In this document: piece after piece, positions 10,263 to 20,227 of the stretch
Layout: each line of letters opens with the position of its first letter
Numbering within the stretch: position 1 is the stretch's first letter
NCBI GenBank assembly: GCA_003868215.1
Contig: QWDQ01000040.1
Coordinates: 62,001-126,000, forward strand
Source: Pseudophaeomoniella oleicola
Lineage: Eukaryota; Ascomycota; Eurotiomycetes; Phaeomoniellales; Phaeomoniellaceae
Direction of reading: 5' to 3'
DNA length: 64,000 nucleotides
Notes under the pieces: model-generated
Databases searched by the model: none
The model's input: only the letters and a program-made list of their open reading frames with translations
What the model was told of the DNA's origin: nothing
Position numbers and translations under genes: made by a program

Positions 10263-12473
10263 ATGTCCGTACCAACGGCTGTCCGCAGTACGCCAAACCT
10301 ATCGATTCCCTCGACCCAGAACACTGCCCCAGTATTTGAATACAGATGTCTGTGGACGCAAGATTTGAGGAAAAAGAAGAAGACCTGGCATGATGGGTCC
10401 TTAAAATATCATACCTTCAACAAACGACTCATGGTATGGGATGATCAGAAGAATTACATCGGAGATGCTCATTGGAGACAAACGCTAGATATTCAGGAGG
10501 GCGATGAACTTAGTCTGGATCGGGGTGCGCTTGTGGAAGTCGGCGAGAGAATCAGCTCGACTGTGACAGATTTGACACCTCTGCGTGAAACTGTGCGTCA
10601 GCATGCTGCGAAGGCCAATACCAACGGCAGCAACGCAGCTAGGGACCTGTCACATGCGCCAAAACTTATGTCATCTGCAACGAGATTGCAATGGCAACCA
10701 AAGCCACTCTCGGCCATACTTGGGCATTCACAAGGGCCAATTGGACGAGCAAGATTACCAACAAAGTCTCCCTTCGAAGAACACCAGCACCAGCTACGTG
10801 TACAAGCCGTTGACACTACACCGCCAACGAAGCGGATCAGGCTGTCGACCGATCATGCAAATCAACATCAGCCCAAAATAGCACCTATCATGCGGTCCGA
10901 AAATCTCACGCCTCACCTGACAACGAATATTACCAGCAACAAACCAGCAAGAGTGCTAACACACCCATATCAAGCTCCTCCCGTGGTGAACTCCTCAAAT
11001 GACGCAACTCCACAACTTCAGAGATCAAACGGACTCTCGCGACCAATTCTCCAAGAGCGGCATAATATTCAGAGCAGAGCAAAAGCGCCGGCGGCCTGTG
11101 TACGAACAGCTATTGTTTCAAAGTCTGCTGATACGTCAAGCTCTGTTACAAGAACATGGTCAGAGACTGCCGCGTCGGAAGCTCGATATTCTCGTAAGAC
11201 GCAAAGGGTGCAACCGAAAGCCCCATCAGATGGTCCGACGACCACACTGCGCTTTGCCAAGCATCCTCCGCGGCGGAAATTGCTGTATAAGGACTTGTTA
11301 CTTCCTAAAACGATAACGGAACAGCCATCTGCAGCGACCGGCGATGCCTCCACGGGCAAAGCTCTATCTAAAAATAAAGAAACCCGACTCAGACGAATTG
11401 TGGACCTCTCTGCCATCTTCGAAAACTCACCCATGTCCCAGGACCCTACTCTTATCCCTTCATCACCTCGAGCGGTGTCTCCACTGTTCTTTTCATCTGT
11501 GCCTTGTAGCCAAGAAAATGCCATCATAATCAGCTCGTCTCCTGATGCAGTCTTATCCACGTGTCCTTCCACACCTGCAGTACAAGCTCATGATGGCGTC
11601 CGAGCGTCACATCATGCACCTGACAACCGTGATGAAGATTTTGTCATAGCAGCGAACAATGAAGAAACCGGTGATGTCTTCAGATCTACTGAATCATCTC
11701 CTCGAATAACGGTGCAGACGAAAGAGCAATTGTTGTCATGTACGAATGCAGGAAGCCGGCTTTCCCCCTCTGCTGAAACCTCTTCCGGTGATGACGGGCA
11801 TTCAGGAACAGCAGACCTAAAAGGCATGAGTGATACCGGATCTTTCGGCAAACTTGGACCCTCAATGCGGGACTCGGCATCGCCTACAAGCTCAAGGCTG
11901 GCATTATTGGATCGACAATTTCCCCTCTTGACCAACGACCATCGGTCGCACATCGGTATCGATGTCAACGCAATATATGGAAAGGTCAGCGTCACGGAGA
12001 CGCCGTTGCAAGCTGCAAATGCGTCGACTCATACCCAGGAAGATGTGGTGGTACATGTTCTTCAGGGCCCAGCAGATGCCCCTCTACAGGAGGAGCACAC
12101 ATCAGGGGTGCCGACCCCAGATCTCGACCAAAGTCCTCAACCCCGGCTTTTTCGAAGGGTGAAATCAGTAGAGGAGTCACCAAGCCGGAAAGGATCTCCA
12201 GACCAAAGTATCACCAGATCTATAGCAGGTCCGCCAAGCGAACAGCTTGTCCGCTCTGATGACTTTGATTCAGAGGAGGCGGAAGATAACGCGAGGGGCC
12301 CATGGACAACCCATGAAGCATGGGACTTGTTTGAATGGTGGCCGGAGAGTAGAGAGAAGCCTAATTATCCTAGCATTGGAAACGAGAATCAACTTAACGG
12401 AGAGAGGCCGCAGTTGGAAGATAACATTCCCCCTGAAATGACGGGCTTCACGTCAGCGATTAATGTTCTTTGA
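10263..12473 (+). CDS. Mte1/Dbl2-like protein with ZGRF1-type N-terminal domain
   Basis: Single exon, 736 residues. Residues ~24-105 form the domain once called DUF2439 (PF10382): EYRCLWTQDLRKKKKTWHDG, then KYHTFNKRLMVWDD, IGDAHW and GDELSLDRG. The domain is shared by budding yeast Mte1, fission yeast Dbl2 and the N-terminus of human ZGRF1. Those proteins work with the Mph1/Fml1/FANCM helicases at D-loops and stalled forks in homologous recombination and telomere upkeep. The remainder is long, Ser/Thr/Pro-rich and probably disordered. Near the C-terminus a conserved-looking patch GPWTTHEAWDLFEWWPES stands out, possibly a partner-binding motif (inference). No helicase domain is present, as in the yeast proteins and unlike human ZGRF1. 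Confidence 0.82.
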   Translation: MSVPTAVRSTPNLSIPSTQNTAPVFEYRCLWTQDLRKKKKTWHDGSLKYHTFNKRLMVWDDQKNYIGDAHWRQTLDIQEGDELSLDRGALVEVGERISSTVTDLTPLRETVRQHAAKANTNGSNAARDLSHAPKLMSSATRLQWQPKPLSAILGHSQGPIGRARLPTKSPFEEHQHQLRVQAVDTTPPTKRIRLSTDHANQHQPKIAPIMRSENLTPHLTTNITSNKPARVLTHPYQAPPVVNSSNDATPQLQRSNGLSRPILQERHNIQSRAKAPAACVRTAIVSKSADTSSSVTRTWSETAASEARYSRKTQRVQPKAPSDGPTTTLRFAKHPPRRKLLYKDLLLPKTITEQPSAATGDASTGKALSKNKETRLRRIVDLSAIFENSPMSQDPTLIPSSPRAVSPLFFSSVPCSQENAIIISSSPDAVLSTCPSTPAVQAHDGVRASHHAPDNRDEDFVIAANNEETGDVFRSTESSPRITVQTKEQLLSCTNAGSRLSPSAETSSGDDGHSGTADLKGMSDTGSFGKLGPSMRDSASPTSSRLALLDRQFPLLTNDHRSHIGIDVNAIYGKVSVTETPLQAANASTHTQEDVVVHVLQGPADAPLQEEHTSGVPTPDLDQSPQPRLFRRVKSVEESPSRKGSPDQSITRSIAGPPSEQLVRSDDFDSEEAEDNARGPWTTHEAWDLFEWWPESREKPNYPSIGNENQLNGERPQLEDNIPPEMTGFTSAINVL

Positions 12474-13666
12474 CTGTATCGACTCTCTAGTATATCAAAT
12501 ATGACTTTTGACGATGACGTCCCGTAGAGCATCATTCCTATTAGCCTCCTCTCGCTGACTCGGCAAGGACAATAATCGATGCAGGGTAATTGCCTAGAAT
12601 GATGATGGGCATTGGTCAGAGTGGATGACGAGTGGTCTCAATCCTACCCAGTAGATGAACAAGCTATGATACTATGCCATGTCTGTCGAGAATTCGCTCC
12701 CCGTCAAAATCAAGTACTACGTTGTAAGTTAAGGAGAATATTGATTCCATGGGGTAAACCGGAAATCACGGAAAGTTTAACCCCGCAATTCAGCCTTTCG
12801 TTCTGATCTGATAGACTCGCCTTAGCTTCACGTCTATCGTCTATTGTAACACTATTTTGGAAGTCAGATATGGAAATCCCTCGTAGTCACAAAATTGAGG
12901 TTGCCATCGGCAAAAGTGTGTCGCGTCTCACAACGTTTGTCAAACCCACTGGCAAAGTCCTGTCTAGCCTTGGTCCCTATCCAAAAACTTGTTATTATTC
13001 CACGATGGCTGATTCTTGAAAGTAGAGAGCAAGCAAAGGCTACAAGAGAGGCCCCGGACCAGCTCATCGAGGCATAGCATCTCGAATTACTCTCAGGTGT
13101 CCAGCAGGAAGGACGTTGTCTAGCTGTCCGGGAAGGTAGGCATTACTTTCGCAATAAGCTTGGTATATATGCTTTAGTGGTCTGTTGCTATCTGCCTTTA
13201 GAGTCTGGGTTTGAACCATGGCAATCATCCCTGCAACAATTCAACTAGTACATGCTTTCCTAGCTAGATGCGGCCTGTCTATTTCGTACTGGAAGTCAAG
13301 ATGACGACCGGTGTGACCAACCACGGCTTTTCTGCCGAATTTTCGGTCCAGCAGAGTTAACAAGAAAGACACTAGACGGTTGACTTCCTGTGTCACGATC
13401 TCTTTTACTGTTCACCATCGAAACTAACTTTGCGAATGGAGGTCGCCGTAATTCGCAACTCAAGGCCTACGGTACATTTGCTGCCTGAAGGGCTAATATA
13501 AGAGGCCTGGCTTTCCGACCCAGCTTTGACACATTATCTTCCCTCCATCATCTCCTTCAATTCCGTGTCTCGATCACGAGCTTGAAAATTATTATTTTCT
13601 ACTAACGACTGGCATCTCTACCAACTGTCGTGTCACCTTGAGCTGTCACGCACCGCCTTCTTCATC
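12474..13666. other. Intergenic, nothing recognised
   Basis: No coding frame with support is seen. The last ~130 bases are pyrimidine-rich and are the likely leader of the next gene. Confidence 0.55.
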
Positions 13667-14928
13667 ATGAGGTCTCTGAGTAAGATCAGAGTAGCGATTG
13701 CGATGGCTGTCGTTATTCCGGCGGTCGCTAGCATATGTCGTGAAGATACTGATAATGAGATCAAACCGACAAGTGTTGACCTCCTAGAAAGTCAATCTAC
13801 GGGGGAGCACCAACTCGAAAAAAGACAGGATCCGGCTGCAGTCTTGATCGTCCTCTTCATTTTTATATATCTCAGTGCGATGGCCGGCATACTTACATGG
13901 GTCATAGAAATAATCAAGAAGAAGGTCCACAAGGGAATACCCCACAGAAGTCTCGTGGATCGTGGAAACGTCTTCAACAAATTCAAGAAACAGTTCGTCC
14001 AGGATTGTGTGGACTATGTCTCCAAAAAATATCCCATGTTCAACCTATTGGTGTTTCATAACGCAGACTCAGAACAATTCCTTGGCAATGCGTCACACTG
14101 GCACGTTGAGCTCCCATTGCCTGTGAGTAAGTGGTACCCATGATCACACCGTATGAGGTGGAAACTTACGAGAGCTTGACAGAGACGACCTTCGGCTACG
14201 AAATCATATTGTTTGACCAAGGGGAGTTCACTAGAAAAGGTGACGGAGGTTTCATCAACTGGGGGTTCTACGGGAACTTCAAGCGAGATGACAAACACCT
14301 AACGTTCCTTCCGATGCGAGACCTAACAATCCACCCTGATGACGGGGTAAACGAAACTACGAATGCTTTCCAGGCAACTTTAGTGGAAGGTCCTTTGATG
14401 TCAGAAAGAACAAGCGATGATAGAACTGATGGCTTCTATTTCGTCGACTGCGAGAACATGGGGAAAACGGCTTCGAGCTCTGGAATTGCATACTATAGGC
14501 AGTTTGAAGCCGGTCACAACATGGACCAAGTGCCTGACGAATATATCACCATCTCAGAAGACTCGCATACACAATGGGGCAAGACGCCGTATATGGGCGC
14601 AAACCAGGGTATGTGGATATCTGATATTTATCCGCGCAGAATAAATCTTGATGATTTTATCCACCTGTACCCCGAACCATACAGACGAGCTAATCATTTT
14701 CCTCTGCGTATAGTCACATTGCCAAACCACGACCTCCGATACAGGATCTTTGGCAATGCGGAAGACACTGAAGTCGGGGCCGATGAGACTGTAGGAAGCC
14801 TCGACGTGATCTCTGCGAACGGAGAGAACGCAATGGACCGTATGTGGGTGTTCAAGGACCTTGGAGACCATCTGTTCTCTAACGGCGTCAATGGCATGGA
14901 CTGCCGATCTCTGTACTATGCTTACTAA
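13667..14928 (+). CDS. Unrecognised protein with signal-like start and one membrane helix
   Basis: Exons 13667-14126 and 14183-14928 give 401 residues. I chose the GTAAGT donor at 14127 over GTGAGT four bases earlier because only the former joins the two frames without a stop. The start looks like a signal peptide (a basic start MRSLSKIR, then a hydrophobic core AIAMAVVIPAVAS). A Lys-Arg site near residue 53 resembles a Kex2 cleavage site. Next comes a strong hydrophobic helix (AAVLIVLFIFIYLSAMAGIL) followed by a Lys-rich patch. The ~300-residue C-terminal part is soluble and acidic, rich in Tyr, Trp and Asp. No family is recognised. The arrangement suggests either a single-pass membrane protein or a secreted propeptide with a hydrophobic segment; the choice is open. 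Confidence 0.65.
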
Positions 14929-17203
14929 GAGAAGAGCCGTTGATGGCCAGGGAGGAAAAGGAAGACTGCGGGGACCTCTTGTGTTTATATCTTACCTATG
15001 GACTGGTAAATTGTTTGTGATGTTTCTATCTTGTATCTCTTCTGAGGAAAACCACAGCTCTGTTTTGGATCGCAGTAGGGACACATCAATCGCAATCGGA
15101 ATACAAGTCATCTAGATATCTTTCCACATCATTCTCCAAAGACAAACTTCGCCGCAAGTAGGCTTATTACATCTTGGATATATCCTTGAGGAGAGAAGCT
15201 GATATCGTAGCCGCGTATCGATCCCTTGTGCTGTACTACACTCGCCGATGCAATATGCCTCCACTCGTAGCTGTTTCGGTTATCCTATTTTCCATTCCTT
15301 CATTTCAGCCTTCATCCCCGTGGAGATAGTCAAACACCAAGTATACTCTCGCTGACATTTTAACACAGTTGGTGGCCGATACATAGTGCCCCTTCATCCA
15401 GTTCACAGTGGCGCGCGACTTTGAGCAGGAAGTGGAGATACGTTGTACGCAAGACACATGAAATCTTATTTCAGGGTGTGGAAAGGAGGGTTCGAATAGA
15501 TTGCGAGCAGTTGAAAAGGTTGTGCCTGGGAGGGATGGCAGAGCTGCGCCACTTGTTGTAGGCAGAGAAGAGCGTCCATTTCATTTGTTAGCATGCAGTT
15601 CCTATGCTACAACTGTCACCCGCATTGACTAGAGATGGAGCGCCATGCAGATTCGAAGTGCTATAACCCAATAGTGATAAACGTGTTGTATCCGGATGGC
15701 GGTGTGCGTGGAATATCTAATGTCATCGGTGTGTAGGAGGATATGCGTGCACTGACTGTAGTATACATGTAGTTAGACGAGTGTATCCAACAAAATGAGT
15801 CCAAAGAGACAGGATTCCTTCAATGTATATCACTATGTTCGACCGTGGATAGGATATGTGGAAGCCAGCCGTGTAGAAGGTAATGTAAGTGAACATGGTT
15901 GAGACGTAGAGCATTGTGGTAGCTGTAAATTGAGCCTAGGATGGACTTCTAGTCTGGTAAACAATACTGACTCCGAGCCTAGCCACTAATATATATAAAG
16001 TAATAACCCAATTCCATTCAGCGACAAGATGGTCGAGTGGTAGAGTGGTCGAGTTGAACTAGCTCCGGCTAGAATCCTCCCATTCCCCTCCCAAGTGTTC
16101 GACTGTTCGACTCCCGCTGAGTCCAGTCTAGAGCGCACACGACAAATTTGGAAAAAAATCACCAATACCGGGTGGTTTCTCATAGCACCAGCACTCCACG
16201 CCGGAGTGCGGTCTGAGTTTTTGCTTTTTTGTTTGGTATCTCTATATCTCGATAGTGCCTCCTGACCATGCCATTGTGATGGGTTGAGGAGGTATGGAGT
16301 GCTGAACGTTTACGTACTGGAATTCTTACTGTCATCACGATCTACCTCAATACAGTGGCAATAGATAAGGCTGCTGATTGCTCATTCCACTCACCAAGAC
16401 CCCTTATGTTCTCCTGTATTGCTTATTGGCTACAGACCTTGTCAGCCACATATTTTTATATCATGAATCTACCCAGTATGATGCAGCAGTCCCTCCATCT
16501 GCATTCAGGCTTCTAGCATCCTTATTCATGTGGCTATGTCATCACCGCCGGTGGGTTGAGTAACGTGACGGTCAAGATGCGCGTCTCTGTTGCTGGTCAT
16601 GTAAGTAGTTACTAGTATGTAAGGTGGTATTCGTGTTTTGTTTTCATGTTGCACGGGGCCTCGGACCGAAGGTGGGGAAACGGGGATACAGTACTGGGGA
16701 TTTATTGCTTTTACTAATTAAATGGGTTGCTTTTGCATTATTGACTCGATCGATGTGGCAGATCACTACTGCTGATGCTGCTGATGCATTCGAAGAAAGA
16801 GAGAGTCAACCTATGAGGGTGTGCTTCTGAGAGTCCGAAATGATTTGCCATTGATGCTCGTAGAGATAAAGATGTGGTCGAGAAGATGGTCGGCGCTTCG
16901 CTTGTAAGATCTTGGCGTTGTGGGGGCCAGCGAGTCCATCGGGTTTCACGACCCCTTCAAGACCATAACGGATATCGTTCGAGGAACATGTAACTTTCTC
17001 TTGATGTTCAACGCCCAACATCTTCTTCTCCTCCTTCTTCTTCTTGTTGTTGAATTGAGCATCTGTCTGCACATGTGTCTAGTCACTGTCGTTCTTCCTC
17101 ACTCGGTACGGTGCTGCTGAAGCTCTCTGAGATGGACACCATACAAGTGCGTTATCGATTACAATTCCAACTTCACCGCTGACTGATTTCCCTTCATTCT
17201 GCT
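14929..17203. other. Gene-poor intergenic region
   Basis: No convincing gene is seen in this 2.3 kb. It contains a patch with RNA polymerase III-like A and B boxes near 16018-16121. A small hairpin, GCACTCC/GGAGTGC, lies around 16190-16210, and its arm sequence recurs inverted near 16295. Short hydrophobic frames at 16378-16830 do not join into a gene model. Confidence 0.45.
16018..16121 (+). other. tRNA-like polymerase III box pair (not a folded tRNA)
   Basis: TGGTCGAGTGG at 16030-16040 fits the A-box consensus TRGYNNARNNG at every position. TGTTCGACTCC at 16104-16114 fits the B box GGTTCGANTCC at 10 of 11. The ends TCAGCG and CGCTGA pair. However, the T-stem and a properly placed acceptor stem do not form, so this is not a working tRNA. 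It could be a decayed tRNA or a tRNA-derived SINE head. A T6 run lies about 100 nt downstream. Confidence 0.25.
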
Positions 17204-17659
17204 TTGACACTGGCCGCGTTGATGACATACCTCTTCAATTCAACCCCGTTGATCATACCTATTCAATCTACCTACTATATTCGGCTTGCAACACCTCTCA
17301 TCTTGATTGCTTTGGAGCAACTCAGTATCTACGGATTCAGGTTTCTTCTGCTTTGGCCGGAACCGTCGCCATGTATAGCTGCTCTAACTGCGGCATTTGT
17401 ATATCATACACTTGCAATTGCCCCTTCTCCGCTACCGGGTTCCGATATTCGATACTGCTTCTCTCTGTTCCTGCTTGCTTTCATGAATGCTGCTGTGCTC
17501 ATCCAGGCCTCGTTTCCATCCATTGTGCCATCAAGAGGGCAGAAATTATCACAGCATGTTCCTCCAGTCCTCAGTCGAGCTTCTCGTCTGCGTCGTATTG
17601 GCTTTATTTGCGCATCACTTATTGTCACGACTCTTGCTCGCGGATACTTGACAGTATAG
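17204..17659 (+). CDS. Small hydrophobic ORF, uncertain
   Basis: This is an uninterrupted 151-residue frame with three to four hydrophobic segments (about 27-50, 58-77, 85-105 and 131-148) and a short basic loop RASRLRRIG. Its composition resembles a polytopic membrane protein, and it loosely recalls the N-terminal half of fungal wax-synthase-like proteins. No diagnostic motif is present. It may be a remnant or one exon of a lost gene. It lies just upstream of a decayed regulator, which favours a degenerate neighbourhood. Confidence 0.3.
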   Translation: MTLAALMTYLFNSTPLIIPIQSTYYIRLATPLILIALEQLSIYGFRFLLLWPEPSPCIAALTAAFVYHTLAIAPSPLPGSDIRYCFSLFLLAFMNAAVLIQASFPSIVPSRGQKLSQHVPPVLSRASRLRRIGFICASLIVTTLARGYLTV

Positions 17660-17918
17660 TCTGGTATGCAGCCATGTCCAGTAACGCTGCCTACGTAGAA
17701 CAAAGAACAAGGCACTTGAGGTTCCGATGTATCATTAATTAGTAATCTCCATGATTGGCGTCGCGAAAAGTTACCTTTGGTGGATCGGTGGCGTTCCCGT
17801 TGTGGCTTCCATTCAACTACTGTGATACAATCTATTCTTATTGAACCTCATTCCCTGCTTCACATACAATGAGTTCTTCTCCAAGTATCAAGACAGGAAC
17901 TCGAAAGTCGTCATATCT

Positions 17919-19749
17919 ATGGCAGAAGATCTTTCTACAGGAATCAGCCTAGCCTCTGTTGGCTGTTGGACTTGCAAGGGTTGTGATAAACAAATGTACT
18001 TGCTGCACTTGAAAGCAGAAATAGCTGACTACGTGCTACAGATCGTAGAGTACGATGTGACCGTAAATTTCCATACTGCCAAAACTGCTCTCGAATCCGG
18101 AGTAAGTGTCAAGGTTATGGGATACGCCTCTCGTGGCCAAGGGAGAATGATCCTAAACGCGCGATGCTTGGGAAATTGCTACCGCGAGGAAAGAAATGGA
18201 GCAGGTCTCCCAACCTTCATATCATCCATACCTCGTTCCGAGAGATGGAAATGCACAATTATTTGGTGGATCCGAATACCAGGAGTGACCTTTTTCTTTG
18301 GTTCCCGGGTTGCTGACGAATGGCTAACATGAATACAGACATACCCGATCTAGCAAGGCTTCTGCCTGACCAAGTACTCACACCTTATCTTTCTTGGAAG
18401 CCGTGCCCACTGGATGGACGAGAGCTGGAACTGATACCCTATTGTGAGTGTTGCCGAATAGTCACCAACGTACGATCCTGAGGCTAAAACGTGTGGTAGT
18501 TGCGTCTACCGCATTCTCTTCCCTGGTTGTCTTTGATCAGGACCCGAGAGATTTCCGCATTTGGCTGATTCAGATGGCACTAACAAATGATGACGTCGCT
18601 TCTAGGGCAGTCTTGTTTGCCTTGCTTGCTGTTTCTTCCCAACATCGTGATGGACTCCAGTCCCGCGCCATACAATTCAAGACGTCTGCCATCAGCGCGC
18701 TCATCAAGTCCACAGGGAACGGTACCTTAGGCACCACAGAGGCTGCCCAACATGTTGCCGCTGGTATGCTTCTATGTTCCTTCGAGGTTAGTCGGAATAT
18801 GATGCCCACGGATAGGCAAGGACTGCTAAACTTTTCCAAGATTCAGGCATCGTCAGAAACAAGCGGACAATGGATATGGTATATTCGTGGAGTGAAAGAT
18901 ATTATCAAAGTGAACCACCTCGATGACCGAACAGACGCAAGCTTTGTAACCACATTGCTTGATTGGGTTCAATATCACGATGTGATGGCTCGATTCGGCA
19001 TCCTATACTGGCGACGTGGTCCAGCAGATACTGTCTTTGTTAAGCAGCTTGGCATCGAATATTGGAAGTGGAATTTCGGTGCAAAAGAGGCAACCTTCGT
19101 GGTCCTCGTTCCGTCAATTAAGCATAACATTGCATCCAGAGAACCGATCGTGTACGCCCGGCTCATCGTATATTGCAATTTCTTTCCGATATTTTCGACG
19201 TACTCCTGCAAGCGCTCGAACAGAGAGACACGACAGAGAACTGTATGCTGATCTTAATATGCTGGAAGGCAAAGCCAGCACTGTTACAAAAATTTCTGAA
19301 AGGTATGGAAAAGCCTCGTCCGAGACGGACACAAATTGTGCAGAGATGATCGAGTTCTACCTTTTCATCTCGGAATAATAGCTGAAGTGGCAGCAAGGAT
19401 CTACCTTGCACGAGTTTCGGAAAGTATTTCTGGGGAGCTCCGGAGTATACAACCTTTGCTGGATGACGCGTTTGCACTTTCAAACCGGATGGGTACTTGC
19501 GAACTCCAGTTTCCTCTACTCATTATGGGCTAGGAGGCACGCACTGATGAGCAGAGACTCATCATCCTCAACCTAGTCCAGAGGACAGAGAAGAAGACAT
19601 ACGGGCGCAGTATAGATTGTTTGAGACAGGGCCTGAAAGCCCTGTGGATACAAGAAGATCTTCTTTCTGATCAAGAATTTGTGCCAAAATATATGGATAG
19701 GATGAGCGTCACCCTCAGCAAAACAAGATTCGTTCCAAGTTTGGTATAA
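17919..19749 (+). pseudogene. Zn2Cys6 regulator (Fungal_trans_2), apparently disabled
   Basis: The front half reads as an intact gene. Exons are 17919-17979, 18042-18284, 18339-18443, 18500-18786 and from 18841. Introns are 54-62 nt, and all phases agree. The zinc cluster is complete (GCWTCK-DRRVRC-DRKFPYC-QNC-SRIRSKC), followed by GYGIRLSWPREND. The PF11951-type core contains SGQWIWYIRGVKDII and WVQYHDVMARFGI. After about 19080 the family-like segments fall in different frames: ILQFLSDIFDVLLQ lies in one, and EVAARIYLARVS returns to the original. An in-frame TAG at 19531-19533 separates LLIMG from EARTDEQRL, a normally continuous motif. A 41-nt intron removing that stop would also remove conserved residues and break the frame. 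I infer recent inactivation, with two frame changes and one stop. Unusual splicing or sequencing errors are the alternatives. Confidence 0.62.
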
Positions 19750-19916
19750 CTAAAGAAGGTCTGGAATTTTGTTCAAAATAAAAACAATTCTTTGATTTTT
19801 GGTTAACCGGCCTCGCCGGTCCAATCTCATTGCATTACTAGAATGGAGGAGGTCCACACCGGGTTTCATACCAGATGGACAATAGCAACATATTCTACGC
19901 CAACGCAATAACGTTC
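19750..19916. other. Short spacer before 5S rRNA
   Basis: 167 bp with no gene between the decayed regulator and the 5S gene. Confidence 0.5.
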
Positions 19917-20035
19917 ACATACGACCATAGACTGCAGAGCACAGGGCTTCCCGTCCGCTCAGCCGTACTTAAGCTGCAGGTCGGGCGGTTAGTAGTTGGG
20001 TGGGTGACCACCAGCGAATCCCGTCTGTTGTATGT
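19917..20035 (+). rRNA. 5S ribosomal RNA
   Basis: This is a 119-nt gene beginning ACATACGACC and ending TGTTGTATGT, which pair as the terminal helix. It contains the near-invariant CCGTCCGCTCAGCCGTACTT and GTTGGGTGGGTGACCACCAG tracts of ascomycete 5S RNA, the latter including the internal promoter. Helix II forms from positions 14-21 against 58-66 (CTGCAG pairs with CTGCAG), with the usual single bulged base. It stands alone, not in an rDNA unit or tandem array, as is normal for dispersed 5S genes of filamentous ascomycetes. It is probably functional because helices and terminator are intact. Confidence 0.96.
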
Positions 20036-20040
20036 TCTCT

Positions 20041-20052
20041 CTTTTCTTTTTT
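20041..20052 (+). terminator. RNA polymerase III T-run terminator of 5S
   Basis: T4 (20042-20045) and T6 (20047-20052) begin about 6 nt after the 5S 3' end, as expected for polymerase III termination. Confidence 0.85.
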
Positions 20053-20227
20053 GATTCTTTTTGCGAGTCGGTTGGCCATAATTACCTCCGGTAGCTTTGG
20101 GATGGCTTCGTGGTTGCTTTTGGAGCAGATATGCCTGGGGGTGTTTGGTGGGGTTGAGCGTGTAGTAGTAAGTAGCATTGCTACTTATTTGTAGGGATAT
20201 CATCGTGAAAGAGTTAAATTTCCGTCC

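Noticed and set aside
14123-14182. GTGAGT donor for the unknown 401-residue protein
   Set aside because: Using it puts the second exon out of its long open frame; the GTAAGT donor four bases later keeps the frame.
16021-16124. Functional serine-type tRNA
   Set aside because: T-stem and acceptor stem do not pair in the required positions despite good A and B boxes.
19493-19533. Intron that would remove the TAG in the decayed regulator
   Set aside because: It would be only 41 nt, would delete conserved residues before EARTDE, and would leave the following frame out of register.
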